A DNA stretch of 64,000 nucleotides. Source: Mycobacterium sp. DL99 (GTDB taxonomy: Bacteria > Actinomycetota > Actinomycetes > Mycobacteriales > Mycobacteriaceae). The stretch spans positions 996,108 through 1,060,107 of the forward strand of contig NZ_SJOM01000007.1 of the NCBI RefSeq assembly GCF_004762045.1, read 5' to 3'. Of this stretch, positions 1 to 8,224 are shown in pieces. Below the pieces are notes generated by a model. The model saw only the letters and a program-made list of their open reading frames with translations. It did no database searches and was not told the DNA's origin. The translations under genes were made by a program, and so were the position numbers. Within the stretch, counting starts at the first letter, position 1. Every line of letters starts with the position of its first letter.

Positions 1-899
1 CTGTCGTCGGTGGGGGTGGCTGCGGTCAGCAGCAGCGCCGCTTCGTGGCTGATCCCGTCACCGAGCGGCAGCACCCCGCCGAGCAGATCCGAGCACCAGC
101 CGATGCCGCGGAAAACGCTTCCCGGCAGCGGGATTCGTCGGATCTTGCGCCCGGCGCCTCGTTCGAGCACATCGATCATCTCGTTGAACGACACCATCAC
201 GCCGCCGCACACATAACGCTTGGGTCCGCGTCCCGGCATCATCAGCCGCTCGTGCACCAGCGCGACATCACGCACGTCGATCATCTGCATGCCGCCGGTC
301 ATCCGGGGCGCCAGACCGGCTTTGACGATCGGCGCCCACCCCCGCTCGGTGACCCCCGCGGCGGTGAAGTAGGCCGGGCCCACCACGCTCGACGGGTAGG
401 TGACCACGACCGGGGCCCCGGCATCTTGCAGTCGTCGGGCCACCCGGTCGGCATAGGCCTTGGTCTGGGCGTAGGGGCTGCGGCCCGGCGCCGGCGGGGT
501 GTCGGCGGAGATCACCCCGTTCGGCGGTGGGAACAGTGAGCTGTAGCTGCTGACCGAGACAATGGGGTCGAGCCCGGCCTCGACGGCGCGGTTCAGCACC
601 GCTTCGGTGGCGTGTGCATTGATCTCCCACATCAGGCGTTCGCGACGCCGATCGGTCCCGACGATGCCCGCGGCATGGATCAGGGCGTCGCACCCGGACA
701 GCAGATCCCCGACGGTGCCGCTGTCCCGGATGTCGCCCTCGAGTACGGACATCTCACCGAGTGCGGCGAGGTGGCCGATCACCTCGTCGTCACCGCAACC
801 CGGTGCGACCAACAGGCGGATGCGATGGCCCACCTCCAGCAGGCGTCGAACGGTGTGGGCCCCGAGATAGCCGGTGCCCCCGGTTACTGCGATATGCAT
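1..899 (-). CDS. NAD-dependent epimerase/dehydratase family protein (3' end cut by window edge)
   Basis: Partial gene: the frame stays open to base 1, so about 299 residues are visible and the stop is outside. The N-terminus starts MHIAVTGGTGYLGAHTVRRL, a textbook Rossmann GxxGxxG nucleotide-binding loop of the extended SDR family, followed by a conserved acidic/arginine region (VLEGDIRD) and the YAQTK catalytic Tyr/Lys motif. The family oxidises, reduces or epimerises sugar nucleotides, dihydroflavonols or sterols (3-beta-HSD type); the substrate cannot be read from the sequence. The start at ATG 899 is chosen because the Rossmann strand begins two residues later. It is divergent from the flavin oxidoreductase next door and shares a 31-bp control region with it. 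Given the cholesterol genes that follow, a steroid substrate is possible but is only inference. Confidence 0.85.
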   Translation of the reverse strand, partial: MHIAVTGGTGYLGAHTVRRLLEVGHRIRLLVAPGCGDDEVIGHLAALGEMSVLEGDIRDSGTVGDLLSGCDALIHAAGIVGTDRRRERLMWEINAHATEAVLNRAVEAGLDPIVSVSSYSSLFPPPNGVISADTPPAPGRSPYAQTKAYADRVARRLQDAGAPVVVTYPSSVVGPAYFTAAGVTERGWAPIVKAGLAPRMTGGMQMIDVRDVALVHERLMMPGRGPKRYVCGGVMVSFNEMIDVLERGAGRKIRRIPLPGSVFRGIGWCSDLLGGVLPLGDGISHEAALLLTAATPTDD

Positions 900-930
900 G
901 ATCCGTCTCCCGCCTGGCTGCTATATTTCG

Positions 931-2100
931 ATGCCAATGGTATCGAAACCGTTCACACCGATGCGGCTGGGGCCGTTGACCCTCAAGAACAGGTTTATCA
1001 AGGCCGCGACGTTCGAGGGCGTCATGCCCCGCGGCCAGGTAACCGATGACCTGATCGACTTCCACACCGAGGTGGCCCGCGGCGGCGCGGCGATGACCAC
1101 CGTCGCCTACTGCGCGATCTCGCCCGGCGGCCGGGTGCATCGCGACACCGTCATCCTCAACGTCGAGACGGTGCCCGCGCTGCGGCGGCTGACCGAAGCG
1201 GTGCACCGGGAGAAGGCACTGGTCTGTGCCCAGATCGGACACGCAGGTCTGGTCGCCAATACGCTGTCCAACCGCGCGCGCTCGCTCGCACCGAGTACCC
1301 GGATCAGTGCGCCGGCAATGGGGCTGGTGAAAGCGGCCGCACCGGAACAGCTCGACACCGTGGTCGACCAGTTCGGCGTGGCCGCCCGCAACGCTGTCGA
1401 GGCGGGGTTCGACGCTGTCGAGATCCACATGGGCCACGGCTACCTGCTGAGTTCGTTCTTCAGCCCCAACCTCAACAAACGTCGCGACGAGTACGGCGGC
1501 AGCACCGCCGGACGCGCAGAACTGGCCCGCCGCGTCGCCGAGCGGGTCCGCGCCGAGGTCGGCGAGTCCATCGCGGTAACCGCGAAATTCAACATGGACG
1601 ACGGTGTGCGCCGCGGCTTCTGGCTCACCGGCAGCCTGCCCACTGCGAAACTGTTGCAGGCCGACGGGCATCTGGACGCCCTGCAACTGACCGGTGGCAG
1701 CTCGCTGCAGAACCCGATGTACTACTTCCGCGGCGATGTACCGCTCGACGAGTTCATCGCCTCCCAGCCCACGGTGGTGGGGTTGGGCCTGCGGATACTC
1801 GGCCCGCGGCTGTTCAAGACCTATCCCTTCGAAGAGGCGTTCTTCCTGCCGCTGGCTCGCCAGTTCCGTGAGGCGCTGACCATGCCGCTCATCCTGTTGG
1901 GCGGCATCAACGAGCTGGCCACTGTGCAGACGGCACTCGACGAGAGCTTCGAGTTCGTCGCGATGGCCCGGGCGCTGCTGCGAGATCCCGCTCTGGTCAA
2001 CCGGTTTCAGGACGGCGCGGCGGCCGCCGGGCTCTGTGTGCACTGCATGAAATGCATGCCGACGGTGTACAGCGGCACCCGCTGCGTGGTGCGTGGTTAG
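931..2100 (+). CDS. Old yellow enzyme family NADH:flavin oxidoreductase
   Basis: About 389 residues forming a single FMN-binding TIM barrel of the old yellow enzyme/2,4-dienoyl-CoA reductase N-terminal type: PMRLGPLTLKNRFIKAATFEG at the start, HMGHGYLLSSFFSPNLNKR in the middle (the usual H-x-AHGYLL..FLSP..N.R signature), then ILLGGI and FVAMARALLRDP at the phosphate-binding end. Near the C-terminus is a cysteine cluster (CVHCMKC, then another Cys 9 residues on) resembling the Fe-S ligand set of dienoyl-CoA reductases, although the C-terminal FAD/NADPH domains of those enzymes are absent. Start ATG 931 or 937 is likely; earlier in-frame starts would overlap the divergent epimerase. The stop overlaps the fadD17 stop tail to tail. 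Substrate unknown, probably an enone, possibly steroid- or fatty-acid-derived. Confidence 0.85.
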   Translation: MPMVSKPFTPMRLGPLTLKNRFIKAATFEGVMPRGQVTDDLIDFHTEVARGGAAMTTVAYCAISPGGRVHRDTVILNVETVPALRRLTEAVHREKALVCAQIGHAGLVANTLSNRARSLAPSTRISAPAMGLVKAAAPEQLDTVVDQFGVAARNAVEAGFDAVEIHMGHGYLLSSFFSPNLNKRRDEYGGSTAGRAELARRVAERVRAEVGESIAVTAKFNMDDGVRRGFWLTGSLPTAKLLQADGHLDALQLTGGSSLQNPMYYFRGDVPLDEFIASQPTVVGLGLRILGPRLFKTYPFEEAFFLPLARQFREALTMPLILLGGINELATVQTALDESFEFVAMARALLRDPALVNRFQDGAAAAGLCVHCMKCMPTVYSGTRCVVRG

Positions 2101-3608
2101 CGGGAGATGGGCCAGACCGGGTCGGCGCACTCGGTGCCCTCGGCGGTCAACTGCCGCTTGATCACCTTGAACGTCTCGGTACGCGGCAACGCGGGGCCGA
2201 TCCGGACATACGACGGCCACTGCTTGGGGCCCAGATCGGATTGCTCGGCCAGGAACGCCCGGAACTTGCCTGCGTCGAACACCGCATCCCCGGCCAGCAC
2301 CAGCGCGGCCATCACCTGATCGCCCACGTTTGGGTCAGGAATCGGATACACCGCCACCTCGGCGACATCGGGGTGGCGCAACAGGATCCGTTCGATCGGC
2401 GCGGTTCCCAAGTTCTCGCCGTCGACGCGCATCCAGTCGCCGAGGCGCCCGGCGAAGTGCGCGTAGCCGTTCTCGTCGACGTAGGCCAGGTCTCCGGTGT
2501 GGTAGACGCCGCCGGTCATCCGGTCCGCCTCGGCGTCGGGATCGTTGTAGTAGCCGCGGAACCAGCCCGCGCCGGTCGGGTTCACCAACTCGCCGACCAC
2601 CCCGGGCGGGCACGGCTCGCCGGTGTCCACATCGACGATCGCCACCTGGTCGGTGAGCGGGCCGAGGGCGCCTTCGGGGGTGTCGGGGGTGCGGGCGATC
2701 GCGACACCGCCCTCGCTGGAACCGAATCCGTCGACCACGGTCACCCCGAACCGCTCGGCGAACCGGCCGATATCCCGCTGCGCGCCCTCGTTGCCGTAGA
2801 GGATTCGTAGCGGATTGTCGGCATCGTCGGGGGCCGGTTCGGTGGCCAGGATGTAGGACAGCGGCTTGCCGACGTAGTTGGCGTAGGTGGCGCCGTAGCG
2901 CCGGATGTCGGGCATGAAACCGGATGCGGAGAACTTGCGCCGCAACGCGATCGACGCGCCGGCCGCGGCGGCGACGGCCCAGCCGGCCATGATCGCGTTG
3001 GAGTGGAACAGTGGCATCGACAGGTACACGGTGTCGGCCGGACCCAATCCGAATCGGTCGGCCAGCATCCAGCCGGGAAACGCCACCTTGTCGTGGGTGA
3101 CCCGAACGGCCTTGGGGTCGCCGCTGGTTCCCGAGGTGAAGATGAGCATGAACAGGTCGTCGGCCGACAACTCGGCGAACGTCACCGGGGTGTCCCGATA
3201 CGACGCGAGTTCGGCTGCCCAGTCGGCGGATTCGACATCGATGAAATCCACCCCGGGCGGGACCGCGTCGGGATTGTCGGTCAGCACCAGCTGACAATCG
3301 GCTTTGGCGATGTCGCGGGCGAGTGCCTCACCGCGGCGGGTCTGGTTGAGCCCGACGGGTACCAGCCCGTTCAGGCCCGCGGCCACCAGCAGGCTGGAGA
3401 AGAACGTGGTGTTGCCGAGTAGCGCCCCGACGTGCGGGGGTTTGGTGGGGTCCAACCGTGCCCGCAGCGCCGCGGCCAGTTGTGCACCGGCAGCGATGTG
3501 GTCGGCCCAGCTGACGAACGAATCCTCTTGGTAAAGGCCACGATCGGTGACCTCGGCCAGCGGGACCAGCAGCTCGGTGACGGTCGGCCTCGCGGTTGGA
3601 CCCCACAT
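2097..3608 (-). CDS. fadD17: Steroid side-chain acyl-CoA synthetase FadD17
   Basis: About 503 residues, the length of M. tuberculosis FadD17. It is an ANL-superfamily adenylating enzyme: P-loop-like LIFTSGTSGDPKAVRVTH, the GFGSSEGG region, the hinge DWMRVDGENLG, and a C-terminal lysine in LPRTETFKVIKRQL that would catalyse adenylation. In M. tuberculosis FadD17 is known to load CoA on steroids with a shortened five-carbon (C24) side chain. It is third in a minus-strand operon fadE26-fadE27-fadD17; ATG 3608 lies 2 bases beyond the fadE27 stop, which suggests coupled translation and rules out the longer upstream reading frame. Role: activation of partly degraded sterol side chains for beta-oxidation. 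Assignment rests on sequence resemblance plus exact gene order. Confidence 0.93.
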   Translation of the reverse strand: MWGPTARPTVTELLVPLAEVTDRGLYQEDSFVSWADHIAAGAQLAAALRARLDPTKPPHVGALLGNTTFFSSLLVAAGLNGLVPVGLNQTRRGEALARDIAKADCQLVLTDNPDAVPPGVDFIDVESADWAAELASYRDTPVTFAELSADDLFMLIFTSGTSGDPKAVRVTHDKVAFPGWMLADRFGLGPADTVYLSMPLFHSNAIMAGWAVAAAAGASIALRRKFSASGFMPDIRRYGATYANYVGKPLSYILATEPAPDDADNPLRILYGNEGAQRDIGRFAERFGVTVVDGFGSSEGGVAIARTPDTPEGALGPLTDQVAIVDVDTGEPCPPGVVGELVNPTGAGWFRGYYNDPDAEADRMTGGVYHTGDLAYVDENGYAHFAGRLGDWMRVDGENLGTAPIERILLRHPDVAEVAVYPIPDPNVGDQVMAALVLAGDAVFDAGKFRAFLAEQSDLGPKQWPSYVRIGPALPRTETFKVIKRQLTAEGTECADPVWPISR

Positions 3609-3610
3609 CC

Positions 3611-4708
3611 CTAGACCGGGGTGTCCGCGAGTTCGCGGCCGATGCGCAGCAACTGCCCGGTCGCCCCACCGAGACCGAACTCGGTCTGCTTGGCGGTCAG
3701 GAAGTACCGATGGATCGGGTGATCCATGTCGATACCGACCCCGCCGTGCACGTGCACCGTGGTGTGTGCGACGCGATGCCCGGCCTCGGCGGCCCAGAAC
3801 GCCGCACTGGCGACATCGATGTCGGCGGGCAGATCCTCCGACAGTCGCCAGGCAGCCTGGGTCAGCGTCAGGCGCAGGCCCTGGATGTCGATGTAGCCGT
3901 CGGCCAGCCGCGACGAGACCGCCTGGAAGCTGCCGATCGGCCGGTCGAACTGCTCGCGCTCGCGGGCGTATTCGGATGTCAGCTCCAGTGCCCGCTCCAG
4001 CACGCCGAGCTGGAAGGCGCTGCGGCCCAACGCCGCATGCGTGGTCAGCCACTGAGCAACATCGGCGCCGCCGACGACGCGGGCGGCGTCCACCGTGGTG
4101 CCCTGCAGCTCCAGATGAGCGACGCTGCCCTTGCCGGTGGTGCTCAGCACGCTGACCGTCACGCCCGGATCATCGCCGGAAACCAGGAAAACGCTGACCC
4201 CGGAATCGGTTTCGGCCGGCACCAGGAACGCGTCCGCGATCGGTCCGTAGCTCACCTGGGTGCGGGTGCCGGTGAGCCGGTAGCCCGAACCGTCGGCCTG
4301 AGCCTGAACCGGTCCCTGGCCCATCTCGCCGTCCAGGGCCACCGCCAGGATCTTGTCGCCCGCCACGGCCGGTGCCGCCCACCCGGTACGCAGATCCTCG
4401 GACCCGAACGCGGCCAGCGCGCCGGCGCCGAGCACCACCGAATCCAGGTACGGCACGGCGGCCAACTGGCGGCCCAGCGCGGTCAGCACGGCGGCCTGCT
4501 CGAGCACGCCGAATCCACCGCCGCCCACCGACTCCGGCGCCGCGGCCGACAGCACGTCGGCTTCGGCCAGCTTGGCCCACAGATCCGCGTCGAAACGCTG
4601 CTCCAGCGCGTCGAGCTCACGCTGGCGTTCGGGGGTGCACACCGACTCGGTGATGGTGCGCACCAGGCCACCCAGATCGGCGGCCGCTTCGGTCGTCTTG
4701 AAATCCAT
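3611..4708 (-). CDS. fadE27: Acyl-CoA dehydrogenase FadE27 (ChsE5 subunit)
   Basis: 365 residues with acyl-CoA dehydrogenase N-, middle and C-terminal domains; the C-terminal helix contains YAREREQFDRPIGSFQAV and the HVHGGVGIDMDHPIHRYFL flavin-contact segment. In M. tuberculosis FadE26 and FadE27 form the alpha2-beta2 heterotetramer ChsE4-ChsE5, which starts beta-oxidation of the cholesterol side chain at the C26-oyl-CoA stage. This subunit is typical of the half that does not supply the catalytic base. ATG 4708 follows the fadE26 stop by 13 bases and precedes fadD17 by 2, so the three genes are one transcript, presumably controlled from the KstR-type site upstream of fadE26. Confidence 0.93.
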   Translation of the reverse strand: MDFKTTEAAADLGGLVRTITESVCTPERQRELDALEQRFDADLWAKLAEADVLSAAAPESVGGGGFGVLEQAAVLTALGRQLAAVPYLDSVVLGAGALAAFGSEDLRTGWAAPAVAGDKILAVALDGEMGQGPVQAQADGSGYRLTGTRTQVSYGPIADAFLVPAETDSGVSVFLVSGDDPGVTVSVLSTTGKGSVAHLELQGTTVDAARVVGGADVAQWLTTHAALGRSAFQLGVLERALELTSEYAREREQFDRPIGSFQAVSSRLADGYIDIQGLRLTLTQAAWRLSEDLPADIDVASAAFWAAEAGHRVAHTTVHVHGGVGIDMDHPIHRYFLTAKQTEFGLGGATGQLLRIGRELADTPV

Positions 4709-4721
4709 TGGTGTGCCGTCC

Positions 4722-5900
4722 TTACCGGTTCACTCGGGGCAGGCCGAGCGCGACCATGCCGATGATGTCACGCTGAATCTCGTTGGTGCCGCCGCCGAAG
4801 GTCAGGATCAGCGCCGAGCGGTGGAACCGCTCGACGCGGCCGCGCAGCAGCGCGCCCTTGCTGTCCGGGCGCAGCGTGGCCGATGTGCCCAGCACCTCCA
4901 TCAGCAGGCGGTAGGCCTCGGTGGCCAGCTCGGTGCCGTACACCTTGGCCGCCGACGCATCCGCCGGGGACGGGGCCTCGGTAGCCGAAGACAGTTTCCA
5001 GTTGATCAGCTTGAGCACCTCGGCCTTGGCGTGCACCCGGGCCAGATTGAGCTGAACCCACTCGGAGTCGATCAGCCGCTTGCCGTGCACGTCCTTGGTG
5101 TTCTGCGCCCACTCCCGGACCCCGTCCAGCGCAACATAGATCGGCTGCGACGACACCAGCGCGACGCGCTCGTGGTTGAGCTGGTTGGTCACCAGCTTCC
5201 AGCCGGCGTTCTCCTCGCCGACCAGACTGGTCACCGGGACGCGCACGTCCTGGTAGTAGGTGGCGCTGGTGTCCACACCGGACATGGTGTGCACCGGTGT
5301 CCAGGAGAAACCTTCGGCCGTGGTCGGCACGATCAGCATCGAGATGCCGCGGTGCTTCTTGGCCTCGGGATTGGTGCGCACCGCCAGCCATACGTAATCC
5401 GCGTAGGCGATCAGGCTGGTCCACATCTTCTGGCCGTTGATGACGTAGTCGTCACCGTCGCGCACCGCGGTGGTGCGCAGCGCCGCCAGGTCGGTGCCTG
5501 CGCCGGGCTCGGAGTAGCCGATGGCGAAGTGCAGCTCGCCGGAGGCGATCTTGGGCAGGAAGAACTTCTTCTGTTCCTCGCTGCCGAACGCCATGATGGT
5601 CGGCGCCACGCTGTTGAGGGTCAGGAACGGCACCGGTACGCCCGCGATGGCGGCCTCGTCGGCGAAGATCAGCGACTCCATCGGGGAGCGACCCTGACCG
5701 CCGTACTCCTTCGGCCAGTTCAGCGTCAGCCAGCCGTCCTGCGCCAGTTGGGAGACGGTCTCGCGGTAGACGTTGCCGCGTCCCATCTCGCCCTCGGACG
5801 AGCTGAGTGCCTCTACCCGCTCGGGCGTCATCAACTTGGAGAAGTATGCGCGCAATTCGCGGCGCAGCTCCTCCTGCTCGGGGGTGTAACCGATCCGCAT
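4722..5900 (-). CDS. fadE26: Acyl-CoA dehydrogenase FadE26 (ChsE4 subunit)
   Basis: 392 residues beginning MRIGYTPEQEELRRELRAYF, followed by FAIGYSEPGAGTDLAALRT (FAD/substrate-binding loop of acyl-CoA dehydrogenases) and a C-terminal ALILTFGGGTNEIQRDIIG segment that binds FAD across the dimer. It is first in the operon fadE26-fadE27-fadD17. In M. tuberculosis the FadE26/FadE27 pair (ChsE4-ChsE5) dehydrogenates 3-oxo-cholest-4-en-26-oyl-CoA. The start at ATG 5900 has an AAGGA element about ten bases upstream. The gene diverges from fdxD, and a KstR-type palindrome lies between them, so expression should be induced by cholesterol metabolites. Confidence 0.94.
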   Translation of the reverse strand: MRIGYTPEQEELRRELRAYFSKLMTPERVEALSSSEGEMGRGNVYRETVSQLAQDGWLTLNWPKEYGGQGRSPMESLIFADEAAIAGVPVPFLTLNSVAPTIMAFGSEEQKKFFLPKIASGELHFAIGYSEPGAGTDLAALRTTAVRDGDDYVINGQKMWTSLIAYADYVWLAVRTNPEAKKHRGISMLIVPTTAEGFSWTPVHTMSGVDTSATYYQDVRVPVTSLVGEENAGWKLVTNQLNHERVALVSSQPIYVALDGVREWAQNTKDVHGKRLIDSEWVQLNLARVHAKAEVLKLINWKLSSATEAPSPADASAAKVYGTELATEAYRLLMEVLGTSATLRPDSKGALLRGRVERFHRSALILTFGGGTNEIQRDIIGMVALGLPRVNR

Positions 5901-5945
5901 TCCGCTGCATCCTTACTGCTTGAGAGACCTGAGTTCTTACCTCGT

Positions 5946-5959
5946 TGTAACACGTTCTA
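5946..5959. promoter_or_regulatory. KstR operator between fadE26 and fdxD
   Basis: The 14-mer TGTAACACGTTCTA fits the KstR consensus TnnAACnnGTTnnA exactly. KstR is the TetR-family repressor of mycobacterial cholesterol genes, released by 3-oxo-cholestenoyl-CoA type ligands. The site sits midway between two divergent units of side-chain degradation genes, so one operator can control both. KstR itself is not in this window. Confidence 0.85.
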
Positions 5960-6065
5960 GTCTTAGGATCCAGGCCGGTGCCTGACGGGTATCAGTCAGG
6001 TGTGGTCGTATTCTGTGGCTGCACGCACGCAGCCCCGTGCGCGCGCACGTCGTGAGGAGGTCGCC

Positions 6066-6257
6066 ATGCGAGTAGAAGTTGACCGTGATCGCTGCGAAGG
6101 CAATGCGGTCTGCGTGGGTATTGCCCCTGATTTGTTCGATCTTGACGACGACGACTATGCCGTGGTCAAGTCCGATCCGGTGCCTGCCGACCAGGAGGAT
6201 CTGGCCGAGCAGTCCATCGCCGAATGCCCCCGTGCAGCCCTGATCCGAAAAGACTAG
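6066..6257 (+). CDS. fdxD: Ferredoxin FdxD, [3Fe-4S] type
   Basis: 63 residues with cysteines at 10, 16 and 54 (C-x5-C-x37-CP), the pattern of mycobacterial single-cluster [3Fe-4S] ferredoxins; the position that would hold a fourth ligand is Asn13 (CEGNAVC). A strong Shine-Dalgarno sequence, GAGGAGG, sits 6 bases before ATG 6066, which excludes the longer upstream frame. Its homologue in M. tuberculosis is Rv3503c, in the same place between fadE26 and hsd4A. It probably delivers electrons to a sterol-oxidising P450 such as CYP125 or CYP142, neither of which is encoded here; that partner is inference. Twelve bases separate it from hsd4A, so the two are likely cotranscribed. Confidence 0.93.
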   Translation: MRVEVDRDRCEGNAVCVGIAPDLFDLDDDDYAVVKSDPVPADQEDLAEQSIAECPRAALIRKD

Positions 6258-6269
6258 AGGTATTCATAA

Positions 6270-7187
6270 ATGACCGACGACGCTCAGATCGATCTGTCCG
6301 GAAAAGTTGCCGTGGTCACCGGCGCGGCTGCGGGCTTGGGCCGTGCCGAAGCCATCGGCCTGGCGAAGGCCGGGGCGACCGTGGTGGTCAACGACATGGC
6401 CGGTGCGCTGGATGCCTCTGACGTCCTCGACGAGATCGCGGCCGCCGGCTCCAAGGGTGTCGCGGTGGCGGGGGACATCAGCCAGCGCTCGACCGCCGAC
6501 GAGCTGGTCGCGACCGCCGACGGTCTGGGTGGCCTGAGCATCGTCGTCAACAACGCGGGCATCACCCGTGACCGGATCCTGTTCAACATGAGCGACGAGG
6601 AGTGGGACGCGGTCATTGCCGTGCACCTGCGCGGCCACTTCCTGCTGACCCGCAATGCCGCGGTCTACTGGCGCAACAAGGCCAAGGCGGGGGATGGCAC
6701 CGTCTACGGCCGGATCATCAACACCTCGTCGGAGGCCGGACTCTCGGGTCCGGTCGGCCAGCCCAACTACGGTGCCGCCAAGGCGGGCATCACCGCGCTG
6801 ACGGTGTCGGCGGCCCGGGCCCTGGAGCGCTTCGGCGTACGGGCCAACGCGATCGCGCCGCGGGCCCGCACGGCCATGACCGCCGGCGTCTTCGGCGACG
6901 CGCCCGAGGCGGCCGACGGCCAGGTCGACCCCCTGTCGACCGACCACGTCGTCACACTGGTTCGATTCCTGGCCTCGCCTGCGTCCGAAGCCGTCAACGC
7001 TCAGCTGTTCATCGTCTATGGTCCAACTGTCACGTTGGTCGCGCCGCCCACAGCGGAGAAGCACTTCACTGCGGACTCCGATGCCTGGAACCCGGCAGAC
7101 CTCAGCGGGACACTGCACGATTACTTTGCTGATCGTGACCTGGGACGTGGATTCTCGGCCACCGAACTGATGGCCTCACGAGACTGA
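6270..7187 (+). CDS. hsd4A: 17-beta-hydroxysteroid / beta-hydroxyacyl-CoA dehydrogenase Hsd4A
   Basis: 305-residue short-chain dehydrogenase with cofactor loop VVTGAAAGLGRAEAI, the structural NNAG motif, and the catalytic YGAAK (Tyr167, Lys171) preceded by the catalytic serine in NTSSEAG. It resembles the N-terminal dehydrogenase domain of the peroxisomal multifunctional enzyme type 2. In sterol-degrading mycobacteria Hsd4A is known to act both as a 17-beta-hydroxysteroid dehydrogenase and as a beta-hydroxyacyl-CoA dehydrogenase of side-chain oxidation. It follows fdxD closely and precedes the mce4 operon, as Rv3502c does in M. tuberculosis. An AGAGG element lies about 11 bases before ATG 6270. 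Confidence 0.92.
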   Translation: MTDDAQIDLSGKVAVVTGAAAGLGRAEAIGLAKAGATVVVNDMAGALDASDVLDEIAAAGSKGVAVAGDISQRSTADELVATADGLGGLSIVVNNAGITRDRILFNMSDEEWDAVIAVHLRGHFLLTRNAAVYWRNKAKAGDGTVYGRIINTSSEAGLSGPVGQPNYGAAKAGITALTVSAARALERFGVRANAIAPRARTAMTAGVFGDAPEAADGQVDPLSTDHVVTLVRFLASPASEAVNAQLFIVYGPTVTLVAPPTAEKHFTADSDAWNPADLSGTLHDYFADRDLGRGFSATELMASRD

Positions 7188-7216
7188 CGGTCTCGTTGAG
7201 GGTGGTTTAACGCAAC

Positions 7217-7230
7217 TGGAACAAGTTCTA
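7217..7230. promoter_or_regulatory. KstR operator upstream of the mce4 operon (distal copy)
   Basis: TGGAACAAGTTCTA matches TnnAACnnGTTnnA and is embedded in a 22-bp near-perfect palindrome, CAACTGGAACAAGTTCTAGTTG (7213-7234). It is 80 bases upstream of the -35 box of the mce4 promoter and 30 bases after hsd4A. Confidence 0.82.
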
Positions 7231-7296
7231 GTTGCTAGTACATCTAACGTGTCCTGAGCTGGGAAAACCGCTGTTGAAGCTAATAATTTGAATTCT

Positions 7297-7326
7297 TTGA
7301 CAGTGCGAACATGTTCTAGTTAATAT
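7297..7326 (+). promoter_or_regulatory. mce4 operon promoter with embedded KstR-like site
   Basis: TTGACA (7297-7302) and TAATAT (7321-7326) are separated by 18 bases, a near-consensus sigma-70 type (SigA) promoter and unusually strong-looking for this genome. The spacer holds GCGAACATGTTCTA (7305-7318), which matches the KstR consensus except for the first base, so repressor binding would block RNA polymerase directly. Transcription should begin near 7333, so the ATG at 7325 cannot be the yrbE4A start and the operon has a leader of about 125 bases. Confidence 0.8.
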
Positions 7327-7459
7327 GATCCGGCTCACTAAGAGCGCAATAAGACCAAGGGGTGGGAGGGCAGCCACGACATGTGGCCGTCAATTTTTCG
7401 CTAACGCGAGTTTCCGCAAAATTTTCCCCCATCCGAGTACCCCGAGAACGGAGCCCAGG

Positions 7460-8224
7460 TTGATCGAACAGCTTGCGGTTCCGGCCCGGGCCGTGGGCGG
7501 CTTCGTCGAGATGTCCTTGGACACCTTCGCCAAGATGTTCCGTCGACCGTTCCAGTTCAGGGAGTTCCTGGATCAGACCTGGATGATCGCCCGGGTCTCG
7601 CTCGTGCCGACCCTGCTGGTCGCCATCCCGTTCACGGTCCTGGTCGCGTTTACGCTCAACATCCTCCTTCGCGAGATCGGTGCTGCCGACCTGTCCGGCG
7701 CGGGCACCGCCTTCGGCACCATCACCCAGCTCGGCCCGGTGGTGACCGTGCTGGTGGTGGCCGGTGCAGGCGCCACGGCGATCTGCGCCGACCTGGGCGC
7801 CCGGACCATCCGCGAAGAGATCGACGCCATGCGGGTGCTTGGCATCGATCCGATCCAACGGCTCGTCGTCCCCCGCGTGCTGGCGTCGATGTTCGTCGCG
7901 CTGTTGCTCAACGGCCTGGTCTGTGCGATCGGCATCGCCGGCGGCTACGCCTTCTCGGTATTTCTCCAGGGGGTGAACCCCGGCGCCTTCATCAACGGCC
8001 TGACCGTGCTGACCGGGCTCGGCGAGCTCGTGTTGGCCGAAATCAAGGCACTGCTGTTCGGCGTGGTGGCCGGCCTGGTCGGCTGCTACCGCGGGTTGAC
8101 CGTCAAAGGAGGCCCGAAGGGTGTCGGTAACGCAGTGAACGAAACGGTGGTCTACGCATTCATCTGCCTGTTCGTGATCAACGTGATCATGACGGCTATC
8201 GGGGTCCGGGTGCTTGTGCGATGA
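7460..8224 (+). CDS. yrbE4A: Mce4 transporter permease YrbE4A
   Basis: 254-residue MlaE-family integral membrane permease with about five or six hydrophobic helices and the conserved cytoplasmic segment REEIDAMRVLGIDP, thought to contact the MceG ATPase. With YrbE4B it forms the membrane channel of the Mce4 cholesterol importer. The start is TTG 7460 (MIEQLAVPARAVGGF), which matches the length of the M. tuberculosis protein; the in-frame ATG at 7325 falls inside the promoter -10 box and is rejected. It overlaps yrbE4B by 4 bases (ATGA). No ATPase is encoded in the operon, as is usual for mce loci: MceG is encoded elsewhere. Confidence 0.93.
   Translation: MIEQLAVPARAVGGFVEMSLDTFAKMFRRPFQFREFLDQTWMIARVSLVPTLLVAIPFTVLVAFTLNILLREIGAADLSGAGTAFGTITQLGPVVTVLVVAGAGATAICADLGARTIREEIDAMRVLGIDPIQRLVVPRVLASMFVALLLNGLVCAIGIAGGYAFSVFLQGVNPGAFINGLTVLTGLGELVLAEIKALLFGVVAGLVGCYRGLTVKGGPKGVGNAVNETVVYAFICLFVINVIMTAIGVRVLVR

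Noticed and set aside
2097..4052. 651-residue frame for fadD17
   Set aside because: The N-terminal 148 residues overlap fadE27 in another frame; ATG 3608 gives the family's normal length.
7325..8224. yrbE4A starting at ATG 7325
   Set aside because: That ATG is inside the -10 box of the mce4 promoter; TTG 7460 fits the protein family and the transcript.
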